Shown: positions 7,998-15,396 of the stretch, piece by piece
Numbering within the stretch: the first letter of the stretch is position 1
Layout: every line of letters begins with the position of its first letter
NCBI GenBank assembly: GCA_964535125.1
Contig: CAZHSN010000041.1
Coordinates: forward strand, 1 to 24,067
From: CAZHSN01 sp964535125
Lineage (GTDB): Bacteria > Armatimonadota > HRBIN16
Reading direction: 5' to 3'
Length of the DNA: 24,067 nt
Made by a program: the position numbers and the translations under genes
Notes under the pieces: model-generated
Told to the model about the DNA's origin: nothing
Seen by the model: the letters and a program-made list of their open reading frames with translations, nothing else
Databases searched by the model: none

Positions 7998-8675
7998 TTA
8001 CTCAGTGAACCACCGGTCCAACAACCTGCGGAACAAGGGATACGTAATCAGACCGGTCAGCGCCCACTGCCCCCATAACGCTGCCACTGCGACGAGAACC
8101 GCCAGTACCCCGGCACGGCGTCTATCACTGGGGAACCGATCCGCGGTCAACAACACCGGAGTCAGTTGAAACGCGATGTACACGGTACCCACTGCCAGTG
8201 CTGCCCCAGCCCTCTGCAGACTGCCGCTCAGCAGTCCAGCCATATGCGCACCCATCTGCTCGGTGAACAATCCATACACCAGAGCCACCAAAGCCACACT
8301 GGCCGCGCTGAAGGCGTACCGACACAACAGCAGATACCAAGTCGCCGCCACCACACCGTAATACGGCAGCGCCAGTATGAGATCAGCAACCGGATGCGGA
8401 TGTAACAGGACTCGATCAGTCGCCGGTTTCGGCAGGTTATCCAGAATGGCCGCCACTTCCACCCCATAGCCGGCAGCAATCCCCGTTATCAGATACGCCA
8501 CCGCCAACGGCCAACGGTCGGTCCACCGCCGCAACGGGTATCGTAACAGCACCACCGCAGGCAGCAGCGCCCATGTCAGCGCCATGGGCTGCCTGGCGGC
8601 GCTGAAGAGACACATGACAGCTGCCACCAGGCACACTCCGCGCATCACCCGTTCGCTCCAGGTCAGCGCGCCCAT
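7998..8675 (-). CDS. Polytopic membrane protein of unknown function
   Basis: I do not recognise the family. The 225-residue protein is mostly hydrophobic, with about six or seven membrane segments (approximately 11-27, 31-47, 56-78, 99-118, 122-140, 152-175 and 188-210). Short basic loops such as RYPLRRW and PSDRRR suggest cytoplasmic turns. A conserved-looking stretch, HPHPVADLILALPYY, precedes segment four, and FTEQMGAH follows segment five. The ATG at 8675 lies 11 bases past the end of the upstream stop and has a weak AGGCGG before it. An upstream start at 8735 would overlap the NlpC/P60 gene by 49 bases and is less likely. As last gene of a coupled cassette it may transport or anchor something for the exported NlpC/P60 protein, but that is inference. 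Confidence 0.7.
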   Translation of the reverse strand: MGALTWSERVMRGVCLVAAVMCLFSAARQPMALTWALLPAVVLLRYPLRRWTDRWPLAVAYLITGIAAGYGVEVAAILDNLPKPATDRVLLHPHPVADLILALPYYGVVAATWYLLLCRYAFSAASVALVALVYGLFTEQMGAHMAGLLSGSLQRAGAALAVGTVYIAFQLTPVLLTADRFPSDRRRAGVLAVLVAVAALWGQWALTGLITYPLFRRLLDRWFTE

Positions 8676-8686
8676 CAGTCGGCCGC

Positions 8687-10081
8687 CTACTGTGCCAGGC
8701 GGAAACGGCTGGCGATGGCTTGCGGCCAACGCCATACCGTGGAGCGCGCCACTCCCTGGTTGATCGCCTCGATGGTCACCCCAGCGCCCTCATACAGCGC
8801 GATGTGCCCCGGAGTCACAATCGTGTCGCCGGGCATCAATACATCCATAACCCGCTCCCCGTCCTGCGCGTCGCCAATCTGTGCGGCGCTATGCGGTAGC
8901 GTCAAGCCCCGTTCCCGGAACAGGTTCATCACCAACCCGGAGCAATCAACGCCATCACGGCCGACACCGCCGTAGCGGTATGGTGTACCCAGCCATCCGC
9001 GTGCATCGGTTAACAGCGCGTTGATGGGCGCCGGAGTCTCCGGTTCCCTGGACCGGACCATCAGGAACCCGTCGAACCCACGGGCAGTTACCTGCGGAAC
9101 GGTGTCGATGCGGCGCAGACCGAGTGATGTCATCACCCGGACGCCTTGATGATCGGGTAACAGCGCCAGCGGCAGCAACCCCGGTTCATGCCATGGCAGG
9201 TACGCTGACCATCCCGAACCGTCGCGGTCGCACCGAAACACGGTGCTGCGATCTATCCACCAGAAGCCCTGTCCGGAATACACCACCGCCTTCTGTGCGG
9301 GTGATGCGGCGCCGTTCGGCAATGTGCAGCAGAAGACAGGCCGTGATGCACCCTGCGGCCACCAGTGCAGTTGCAGGGCCGCCCCTGCGGATGCCGTTGG
9401 CGCACGGAGACAGATAGCCGCGCCGTCTGCCTGTACGGAGGCCGCCATGAGCGTCCCGGGAAGTACGACCCTGTCCAGGCGCTGCAGCAGGCCATTTCGG
9501 CGGGCGTATCGCAACCCTATCACCCGATTCCCGTCCGCCACGACAGCGCCGACGCGCGCATTTCCCCCCTCACCAATGACCCCCACGCGTGCGCCGGCCG
9601 GAATCGGTTCCTCCATACGCCGCCGCACCCCGACGGACAGCCGCTCGGTGTCGAGAGTTGTCTCCGATCGGGTTCCGATGACTAACAGATACCGGCCTGC
9701 AGGCAGGATGGCCTGCACCGGCTCATCGGTCCAGACAGCAACGCGCACCAGATCACGTCTGGGCGCCCAGCCATAGCAGATACCGGATCCCGCTACCGTC
9801 CACCAGAGTCGGCCGGCATGGTACAGCGCTTGGGCTGCGGATCGGTCCTCGCCATTCGCAGGCGTCACGCGCCATGTCGCACCGTCGGCGGCCACCAGGT
9901 CCAGTCCGTTGGCGCCGTCAGGCCGGTACGCCCAACCCTGGCCGGCGTCACGCCAGCCGCCCTGCGTCACCACACACGACGGTATTTCGGCGTACACCAC
10001 GCGCTCCGCCCCGGCGTGGGTTGTCAGCGCGACCGCCGCCCACACTAGTGCGCAGAGGCATCCAATCCGCCATAGCCGCAT
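8687..10081 (-). CDS. Exported NlpC/P60-family cysteine hydrolase with N-terminal beta-rich domain
   Basis: The N-terminus (MRLWRIGCLCALVWAAVAL) is a basic-hydrophobic signal peptide ending near THAGA, so the protein is probably exported. Residues 30-340 consist of short beta-strand-like repeats rich in W and G that resemble a propeller, but I cannot assign them. The last 100 residues are an NlpC/P60 domain: GTPYRYGG, then DCSGL with nucleophile C380, the MPGDTIV turn and GHIALY with H426. The third polar position of the triad, often H after 'I', reads E438 (TIEA). Such enzymes usually cut gamma-glutamyl or other peptide bonds in peptidoglycan stems. The ATG overlaps the previous stop by one base (TGATG). 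A GTG one codon upstream is the only near alternative. Confidence 0.85.
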   Translation of the reverse strand: MRLWRIGCLCALVWAAVALTTHAGAERVVYAEIPSCVVTQGGWRDAGQGWAYRPDGANGLDLVAADGATWRVTPANGEDRSAAQALYHAGRLWWTVAGSGICYGWAPRRDLVRVAVWTDEPVQAILPAGRYLLVIGTRSETTLDTERLSVGVRRRMEEPIPAGARVGVIGEGGNARVGAVVADGNRVIGLRYARRNGLLQRLDRVVLPGTLMAASVQADGAAICLRAPTASAGAALQLHWWPQGASRPVFCCTLPNGAASPAQKAVVYSGQGFWWIDRSTVFRCDRDGSGWSAYLPWHEPGLLPLALLPDHQGVRVMTSLGLRRIDTVPQVTARGFDGFLMVRSREPETPAPINALLTDARGWLGTPYRYGGVGRDGVDCSGLVMNLFRERGLTLPHSAAQIGDAQDGERVMDVLMPGDTIVTPGHIALYEGAGVTIEAINQGVARSTVWRWPQAIASRFRLAQ

Positions 10082-10896
10082 CACAGGCTGATCCCGTGCA
10101 GGCCGTTTGCCAAGATCCGGCGGGCATTTCCATACAGGATCATCCGGCAGTCATCATCTGAGAACCCCGCCGCCAGCAACGCGCCGATGTAGTAGTGGTA
10201 ACTGAACCACGGGCAGTCGGTGCCGAACACCACCCGGTCGGGACCAGCGGCTTCCACCAATGGCTCAACAGCTCCCCGCTCGTCCAGCACCGCGGTCAGT
10301 TCTAAGTAGAGATTCGGCGCGGTTTGCGCCAGACGAACGGCTCCGGTCCAATCGCCATGGAAACTGTGGCCGGCGACCAGCGTAACATGCGGATAACGCT
10401 CCACGATGACCGCTGCCTGGTCGACGCCGCAAAAGGCGTCGCCGCCCCACGTATGCATCAGCACCGGCAACCGGTGCGCATTCGCATACTCCCAAACTGC
10501 TTGGTAGCGGGGATCTGTCAGCGCGACCTGATGATACGAGGAGAGCATTTTGAAACCCACGAATACATCCGGATGCTCACTCAACAGGCCGATATCAGCA
10601 CGAACCAGTTCCGGGTAGTGCGGATTGATGCCACACCAGGCACGCAGACGGTGCGGACAGGTTTGAACCGCGCGGATATTCGCCGCGTTCCCGATATCCG
10701 GGCTGAACAATGCATGGTGATGGCAAAACACCAGCAGGCGCACGCCGGCGCGGTCCATGTGCCGGATGACATCCGCATCTGCCTGAGCCGGCAGGTGCAG
10801 GCCATATAAAGGCCCCCAGTGGCCATGCAGGTCGATGATCGGACAATCGTCTGCGCGTCCGTACTGCATGAAGGCCCTGTAGAGCGCACTAGCCAT
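10081..10896 (-). CDS. Metal-dependent amidohydrolase (Amidohydro_2 type)
   Basis: The 271-residue TIM-barrel hydrolase has all expected metal and catalytic positions: D22-x-H24-x-H26 (IDLHGHWG), a possible bridging-type K116, H148 in LMHTWGG, H177 in VAGHSFHG and D227 in FGTDCPW. Members of this family act on C-N or C-C bonds of small molecules, or as lactonases, so the exact reaction is unknown. GGAGGA lies eight bases before the ATG, which sits inside the end of the preceding gene (8-base overlap). That preceding gene is a divergent relative that has lost these ligands. The aminotransferase upstream suggests an amino-sugar or amino-cyclitol type substrate, as inference only. Confidence 0.85.
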   Translation of the reverse strand: MASALYRAFMQYGRADDCPIIDLHGHWGPLYGLHLPAQADADVIRHMDRAGVRLLVFCHHHALFSPDIGNAANIRAVQTCPHRLRAWCGINPHYPELVRADIGLLSEHPDVFVGFKMLSSYHQVALTDPRYQAVWEYANAHRLPVLMHTWGGDAFCGVDQAAVIVERYPHVTLVAGHSFHGDWTGAVRLAQTAPNLYLELTAVLDERGAVEPLVEAAGPDRVVFGTDCPWFSYHYYIGALLAAGFSDDDCRMILYGNARRILANGLHGISL

Positions 10897-11659
10897 CTGT
10901 CGGGTCCTCCATGTCTCCTGAGGCGCCGAACAGCCGGCAGGCGTTGTCCCAGGCGATACAGTGCCGGTCGGCCTCCCTGATATCCGCATGCAGCAAGTCC
11001 AGCAACGCCGCTTCGATGTACCGCTCTGGATAGCCGCTGCCAAACAGCACCCGATGCGCCCCATACCGTTGTACGGTGGTTTCCAAGGCTCCCATCGTGA
11101 GCGATAGCTGACTACTCTCTGCATATACCCGGGGATATCGGCTCATCAGCGGCCAGAGGTATCGCAAAGGGCTCCAGACGCCGATATCGCAGAGCACCAG
11201 CAACAGCTGTGGGAACTCACGCAGCAACGCGTACACCTCACCCCATCCCATGCCTCGTTGCAGAGAGAGCAATAACGGAACAGAGTGGTCACTGGCGGCT
11301 TGCAGCAACTCGCCGCAGGCAGTGCGATCCAGTATGTAGTTGTGATGCAGTGGAAACGCACGCAACGCCACAATGCGGTGGGCTGCCATGGCGTCCAGCA
11401 GGTCGCCCTGCACTTCCTTGGTCGCGGATGGCATCAACGTCCAACACCCGGTCACCTGCGGCAGACGGCTTGTCCATTGGGCCACCAATGCGTTGCCGGC
11501 ATCGGGGGCACAGTCATGTTGAGCGTAGTGCCAGATCGTCGCGCGGTCTACAGGCGCTTGCTGCATCCAGTGAAGCAATGCATCCGGTTCGGCCAACCCC
11601 TCAGCGGAACGCCGCATCGGCCGTCCCACGGCCACATTAACATCCCAGAGCGGTGTCAT
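10889..11659 (-). CDS. Amidohydrolase-like protein lacking the metal ligands (probable pseudoenzyme)
   Basis: The 256-residue protein shares the length and fold pattern of Amidohydro_2 proteins, including the late RVLFGSGYPE block and the NACRLFG ending. Its metal-binding positions are changed: the D-x-H-x-H start reads D6-V-N8-V-A, the central H region reads LLLSLQRG, the H of the next strand reads LCDIG, and the FGSD aspartate is G209. A catalytic role with a divalent metal is therefore unlikely. It could be a regulatory or scaffolding partner of the intact amidohydrolase next to it. The start at 11659 forms an ATGA overlap with the aminotransferase gene. An ATG at 11680 with GGAG upstream is possible and adds seven residues. 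Confidence 0.7.
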   Translation of the reverse strand: MTPLWDVNVAVGRPMRRSAEGLAEPDALLHWMQQAPVDRATIWHYAQHDCAPDAGNALVAQWTSRLPQVTGCWTLMPSATKEVQGDLLDAMAAHRIVALRAFPLHHNYILDRTACGELLQAASDHSVPLLLSLQRGMGWGEVYALLREFPQLLLVLCDIGVWSPLRYLWPLMSRYPRVYAESSQLSLTMGALETTVQRYGAHRVLFGSGYPERYIEAALLDLLHADIREADRHCIAWDNACRLFGASGDMEDPTDG

Positions 11660-12840
11660 GCCGGTAACGCACTCAGGCATCGTGCTGCCACTCCAGAGGC
11701 GTCCTCATCGGTCCAGTCAGGGTCGACCTGTATAAAGAACGTCCGGCTGAGGATCTGCAGGGTACGGGCGCAGACCCCGTCGCTGTAGTCCATGCGCAGT
11801 CCGCGGTTCTCATCGAACCGGAATGGATTCATGCGGGGATGATGCATGATCCGGTGTTCACGCAGCGGCTCCCAGTTGGTATACACATGCTTGCCGTGGT
11901 TGATGCCCAGATAGCCCGGAACACCCACGGCGTCGGCAAACCGCTGCGCTTGCTGCGGTGTGTCAAACTGCAGCGCGACGACCACTCCGCAGTCGCCTTC
12001 TGGATCATTAGACGGGGCGACACACAACCCGTCCACGCCGTGTAAGCGGTCAATGATACGCCTCTGATTCCGCCGCAAGTCTGCCAGGATGCCATCCAGA
12101 CGCTGTAATTGCATCCGCATGACAGCGCCCATCAGTTCGTCAGCCCGGTATTGCTGCGCGACATAAATGGGCACGCTCAAGTCACCCGCGCTGGGACGGA
12201 ACGCCGCGCCGGAGTCGTGGAACACGAACGCATTTTCGAAGATCGCCCGGTCGTTGGTCACCAGACATCCGCCTTCACCTGCGGAGATGATCTTGTAAAA
12301 ATTGAAGCTGAAGGCTCCGGCGTCGCCCCAACTGCCGGTCCGCTGGCCGCGGTAGCTGCCGCCGTCCATCTGACACGAGTCCTCCAGCACCTTCAGGCCA
12401 TGACGCCGGGCGATCGCCAGGATGGGCTCCATATCTGCCGGACGTCCCAGCATGTGTACAGGGATCACCGCTCGCGTTTGCGGGCTGATGGAGGCTTCCA
12501 TGGCGACCGGATCGATTGCGAGCGACGCATCAATGTCCACCAGCACCGGGATCGCACCCACAGACAACACCGACGTGGCGGTGGCCATCCAGGTATATGC
12601 CGGAACCAGCACCTCGTCTCCGGGACCGATGCCCATCCCCGCCAGCGCGCACACCAGAGCGGCGGTACCGCCTCCTGCCATCAGCAAGGCATGTTCCACG
12701 CCGATCAACGACGCCCATTCGCGCTCGAACCGTTCTACTTCCTGCAGATGGCCCGCCGCGGGATCACCCACGCGGAACAACTGTCTGGATGCAATCACGC
12801 GTGCGAGTTCATCGATCTCTGCCTGTCCGATGCGATACAT
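11656..12840 (-). CDS. DegT/DnrJ/EryC1/StrS-family PLP aminotransferase
   Basis: The 394-residue protein belongs to the sugar/cyclitol aminotransferase group. Visible motifs are the phosphate-binding GGGTAAL (56-62), GDEVLVPAYTWMATA (74-88), D154 in LEDSCQ (pyridine-nitrogen contact) and the PLP lysine K183 in FSFNFYKIISAGEGG. These enzymes transfer an amino group to keto-sugars or keto-cyclitols, or more rarely dehydrate them. The substrate here cannot be named. EDSCQ replaces the common EDAAQ. The ATG has a strong GAGGAGG before it. It is the first gene of a coupled five-gene cassette. Most family members serve envelope polysaccharide or secondary-metabolite synthesis, but no nucleotide-sugar genes are adjacent. 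Confidence 0.88.
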   Translation of the reverse strand: MYRIGQAEIDELARVIASRQLFRVGDPAAGHLQEVERFEREWASLIGVEHALLMAGGGTAALVCALAGMGIGPGDEVLVPAYTWMATATSVLSVGAIPVLVDIDASLAIDPVAMEASISPQTRAVIPVHMLGRPADMEPILAIARRHGLKVLEDSCQMDGGSYRGQRTGSWGDAGAFSFNFYKIISAGEGGCLVTNDRAIFENAFVFHDSGAAFRPSAGDLSVPIYVAQQYRADELMGAVMRMQLQRLDGILADLRRNQRRIIDRLHGVDGLCVAPSNDPEGDCGVVVALQFDTPQQAQRFADAVGVPGYLGINHGKHVYTNWEPLREHRIMHHPRMNPFRFDENRGLRMDYSDGVCARTLQILSRTFFIQVDPDWTDEDASGVAARCLSALPA

Positions 12841-12955
12841 AGACGCCTCCTCACGGCGGCACAGCGTACCATGCCCTGTGTGCTGTTTCGCGGATCAGGC
12901 CGACGATTCCTGCGAAGTTGGGTTATGGCAGTCAATTCACCCAGCAACTGTTGGA

Positions 12956-12980
12956 GGCCGGACGGACAAGCCGCCCGGCC
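12956..12980 (-). terminator. Stem-loop after glnB, candidate terminator
   Basis: On the minus strand GGCCGGGCGG and CCGTCCGGCC pair over ten positions (one G-T) around CTTGT, about 55 bases past the glnB stop. There is no T-run. The rest of the 193-base gap at 12841-13033 shows only the ribosome site of the aminotransferase gene. A TTGACT is present but has no acceptable -10 partner. Confidence 0.45.
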
Positions 12981-13033
12981 ACTGTGGAAGGTGTGACTCA
13001 CTGCCGATATGCGCGCTTTACAGCGCTCCGGCG

Positions 13034-13375
13034 CTATTGAACGACGGCATCTCCCGATTCGCCGGTACGGATGCGGACGGCGTCCAGCACAGGAGTGAGA
13101 AATATCTTCCCATCCCCGATTTCACCGGTACGGGCGGCGTTTGTGATCGCCTCGACCGCTGCCTGAACGCGTTCGTCTGTCAGCACCACCTCAATCTTCA
13201 CTTTTTGCAGCAGATTGATGGTGTACTCGGCGCCTCGGTACGTCTGTGTGTAGCCCTTCTGCCGACCCGATCCCTGCACCTCGGTGACTGTGATGCCGGC
13301 GATGCCCAGGTCCGTCAGCGCCTCTTTCACCTCGTCCAGCATCTGTGGGCGGATAATGGCCTCAATCTTGATCAT
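13034..13375 (-). CDS. glnB: Nitrogen regulatory protein PII
   Basis: Small trimeric signal protein that senses 2-oxoglutarate, ATP and ADP and controls nitrogen assimilation partners. The 113-residue sequence begins MIKIEAIIRP. It has the T-loop with GRQKGYTQTYRGAEY, in which Y51, the residue uridylylated in proteobacteria, is kept. The B-loop signature TGEIGDGKIF is present. The ATG is chosen because it matches the universal family start; the open frame continues upstream across the tRNA but is not coding there. No amt, glnA or glnD is adjacent, so its partner is not shown by context. The GlnB and GlnK types cannot be separated with certainty. Confidence 0.94.
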   Translation of the reverse strand: MIKIEAIIRPQMLDEVKEALTDLGIAGITVTEVQGSGRQKGYTQTYRGAEYTINLLQKVKIEVVLTDERVQAAVEAITNAARTGEIGDGKIFLTPVLDAVRIRTGESGDAVVQ

Positions 13376-13463
13376 GTGCTTCCAGTCCCCTTTCGGATAG
13401 CATCCAGAGACAGCAGCGTCCGGCGCCAGATCCGGGCGACGTTGCAGCCGAACATGGGCTAAC

Positions 13464-13497
13464 AAAAAAGGGCGAACCGATGTGTCGATTCGCCCTT
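13464..13497 (-). terminator. Rho-independent terminator of tRNA-fMet
   Basis: On the minus strand AAGGGCGAATCGA pairs with TCGGTTCGCCCTT (13 pairs, one G-T) around a CACA loop, followed by a run of six T. It starts seven bases after the tRNA CCA end and precedes glnB, so PII expression needs read-through or its own promoter. Confidence 0.92.
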
Positions 13498-13503
13498 GAA
13501 TGC

Positions 13504-13579
13504 TGGGTGCGGGAGAGGGATTCGAACCCCCGACCTCCGGGTTATGAGCCCGGCGAGCTGACCGCTGCTCCACCCCGCG
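13504..13579 (-). tRNA. Initiator tRNA-fMet (anticodon CAT)
   Basis: The 76-base gene folds as a cloverleaf. The acceptor arm CGCGGGG pairs with TCCCGC but leaves C1 opposite A72, the initiator hallmark. The D stem GAGC/GCTC carries A11-T24. The anticodon stem CCGGG/CCCGG holds the three consecutive G-C pairs needed for the P site, with loop CTCATAA. The T arm contains TTCGAAT. CCA is encoded. The discriminator base reads C73, whereas A73 is usual. It has its own promoter and terminator. Confidence 0.96.
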
Positions 13580-13592
13580 TCGTTGCATAAGT

Positions 13593-13622
13593 AATGTAGC
13601 ATATTGCGCTGCAATAATGCAA
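13593..13622 (-). promoter_or_regulatory. Promoter of tRNA-fMet
   Basis: On the minus strand TTGCAT (13617-13622) and TACATT (13593-13598) are 18 bases apart, with the -10 box 13 bases before the first tRNA base. The spacer is part of an imperfect palindrome (GCATTATTGC...GCAATATGC) just past the glycosidase-gene stop, which might also act as its terminator. Confidence 0.55.
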
Positions 13623-13631
13623 GCCCTGTCA

Positions 13632-15284
13632 TCAACGCGTCAACGCGAGCGGCTGCAGCCACTCCTCGGCGGCGTCCGCGCGGTACAGGGCCTGCAGTTG
13701 CCCCAGGGCCGAACGCACCCGGTCCGTCAGTTCGCCGCCGTGACGCGCCAGTTCGTGATCTATCAACGCACGCAGGTAGATCAGACGCCAGCGCCAGCGT
13801 CTGCGTCCGCCGGGTGTCAGGCGTTCGTGTACGTCGCGAATCCGGTCCCAAGCCTCAATCGCCGCATCCGGACGGTCCAACACGTAACGCTTTCGACCAC
13901 CAGCCGTTTGTTGAGTGCGGGGCAGAGACGTCTCAAGCAACAGACACGCCTCGGACAGTGCATCGGCATACTGCGGGCTGACATGCCAACTCAGATACGC
14001 GTGCATCGCTTCCTGGGTGGATGTCGCCGGATTCACATACAACTGCGTCATGATGATCTTATTGAGGTCCTCATAGATGCCCTCGCTGTAGGGGTAGCCT
14101 CCGCGCAGCACCGGGCCTGCCAGATCCCACAGCGATTGCAGCCGCGCCGGGAATGGGTTGGCGCCCCACCCGCCCCATACCGCCTGCTGGTACATACTGA
14201 TCTCCGGGAAACCAACCATCGGCAACCCTCCCGGAGCGCCATGCCGTAACGGGTATTCGGGAAAAGCCGCCGTGTATCCGTTGTCATCGGCAAGCAACAG
14301 GTCCACCCAGCCGGGTTGTACGGCATGGAAGGCTTCCGACAATCCGGACCACTCACCAGAGGTGAAGTGATCAAAGTACCACGTAGACAACAGGACTTGC
14401 CCCTTCGGATTTCGCTGCTTGTAGAGCGTCGCCACCCGTTCCGCCACGCGTAGAAACCCATTGGCGCCCCATGGCGCACACCCCGCGCACGTACAGCCGC
14501 CTTGATCATAGGGCCAGATCCACAGGCAATCCGGACCAATCGACCGAAACGCCTCAAGCCGTTCGGCATGGTTACGCAGGATCAGTTCCATACCGTCGGG
14601 TCGGGACGGACACACCTCGACGTGGTAGTGGCCAGCTGGTTCGGCGACATAGCCGTTCTGACCCGCTCGCCAGTCTGCCCTAAGGGCTTCGGGGGTATCA
14701 CAGAACCCTTCGTTGGCTATCGTGGTGAGGGCGGTCTGCATACCCAACTGCCTGGCGCTCTGCAGCAGCGTGATCAACCGTTTCTGCATCGCCTGAGACT
14801 CAGGGTCGCGCATCCCCGCATAGTGATGCAGATCAAACCACACAGCCAAGTGGCTGACACCCCATAACGATAGATCTTCGATATACCGTGTGAGCCAGGC
14901 CACGGGCAGTGTGACGTATGCGTTTTGGAAGTGCGTGGCCCAGTACATACCGCGCACCGGCAGCGATGGAGTGCTGCTCTCTGACCAGATCACGTGATGT
15001 TCGGGGTTGGCCGCGCCGGTACGCAACCAGCGCCCCACACCCGTCAACAGACCCAGTCGGTCCGCACCGGATATATGAACCCGGTCCGCGTGAACATCGA
15101 TCGTGCAGGACTGGGGCGGCAGCGAGTGATCCAGCGCGACCGCGAGCCGCCACACGTGCCGATTCGGACGATCACTGACGGGACGTTCTGTATACGCCCG
15201 TTGCGCAATCCGCTGGAGGCGGCAGCCAAACCGGCCGACCGACGGATGGACATCAATGACGAGAGAGCCCGCTGCATCGTGCAT
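13632..15284 (-). CDS. GH20/GH67-like glycoside-hydrolase-fold protein of unknown specificity
   Basis: The 550-residue protein has no clear signal peptide. Residues 1-95 form an alpha/beta module ending in LLTGVGRWLRTG, like the N-terminal domain that precedes the barrel in GH20 and GH67 enzymes. The barrel starts at VRGMYWATHF (110-119), with LWGVSHLAVWFD (140-151), then WIWPYDQGGCTCAGCAPWG at 255-273, and MVGFPEISM (356-364). The WPYDQGGC.C..C segment corresponds in position to the catalytic acidic pair of GH20-like proteins, but the second residue is Gln, and three cysteines follow. The C-terminal 120 residues are helical. A strong GGGAGGT precedes the ATG. It stands alone between the fatty-acid operon and the tRNA. 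Confidence 0.6.
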   Translation of the reverse strand: MHDAAGSLVIDVHPSVGRFGCRLQRIAQRAYTERPVSDRPNRHVWRLAVALDHSLPPQSCTIDVHADRVHISGADRLGLLTGVGRWLRTGAANPEHHVIWSESSTPSLPVRGMYWATHFQNAYVTLPVAWLTRYIEDLSLWGVSHLAVWFDLHHYAGMRDPESQAMQKRLITLLQSARQLGMQTALTTIANEGFCDTPEALRADWRAGQNGYVAEPAGHYHVEVCPSRPDGMELILRNHAERLEAFRSIGPDCLWIWPYDQGGCTCAGCAPWGANGFLRVAERVATLYKQRNPKGQVLLSTWYFDHFTSGEWSGLSEAFHAVQPGWVDLLLADDNGYTAAFPEYPLRHGAPGGLPMVGFPEISMYQQAVWGGWGANPFPARLQSLWDLAGPVLRGGYPYSEGIYEDLNKIIMTQLYVNPATSTQEAMHAYLSWHVSPQYADALSEACLLLETSLPRTQQTAGGRKRYVLDRPDAAIEAWDRIRDVHERLTPGGRRRWRWRLIYLRALIDHELARHGGELTDRVRSALGQLQALYRADAAEEWLQPLALTR

Positions 15285-15333
15285 ACCGCACCTCCCGGTG
15301 AGTTCAGCTGCATTATCGCGCAGATGGCTCACG

Positions 15334-15385
15334 CAATCAAACAGACAGGGCGACCCGAAGGCCGCCCTGTCTGTCTGTTTGATTG
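15334..15385 (-). terminator. Long UUCG-capped hairpin after fabF
   Basis: On the minus strand CAATCAAACAGACAG and GGCGGCC pair with GGTCGCC and CTGTCTGTTTGATTG around a TTCG loop closed by C-G. One arm carries four extra bases (one more CAGA repeat unit), giving a bulge. It lies 12 bases past the fabF stop. There is no T-run. It is likely a transcript end or 3' stabiliser. Confidence 0.7.
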
Positions 15386-15396
15386 TATGCTCGCGG

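Noticed and set aside
12841..13033. A TTGACT in the gap upstream of the aminotransferase gene as a promoter
   Set aside because: No acceptable -10 box lies 16-18 bases downstream. The real promoter was not identified.
12109..13462. Plus-strand frames opposite the aminotransferase gene, the following gap and glnB
   Set aside because: They are antisense to conserved genes, with no family motif. The minus strand carries the PLP lysine and PII signatures.
13376..13588. An upstream extension of glnB
   Set aside because: It translates the tRNA-fMet gene and its terminator. PII proteins begin at MIKIEAI.
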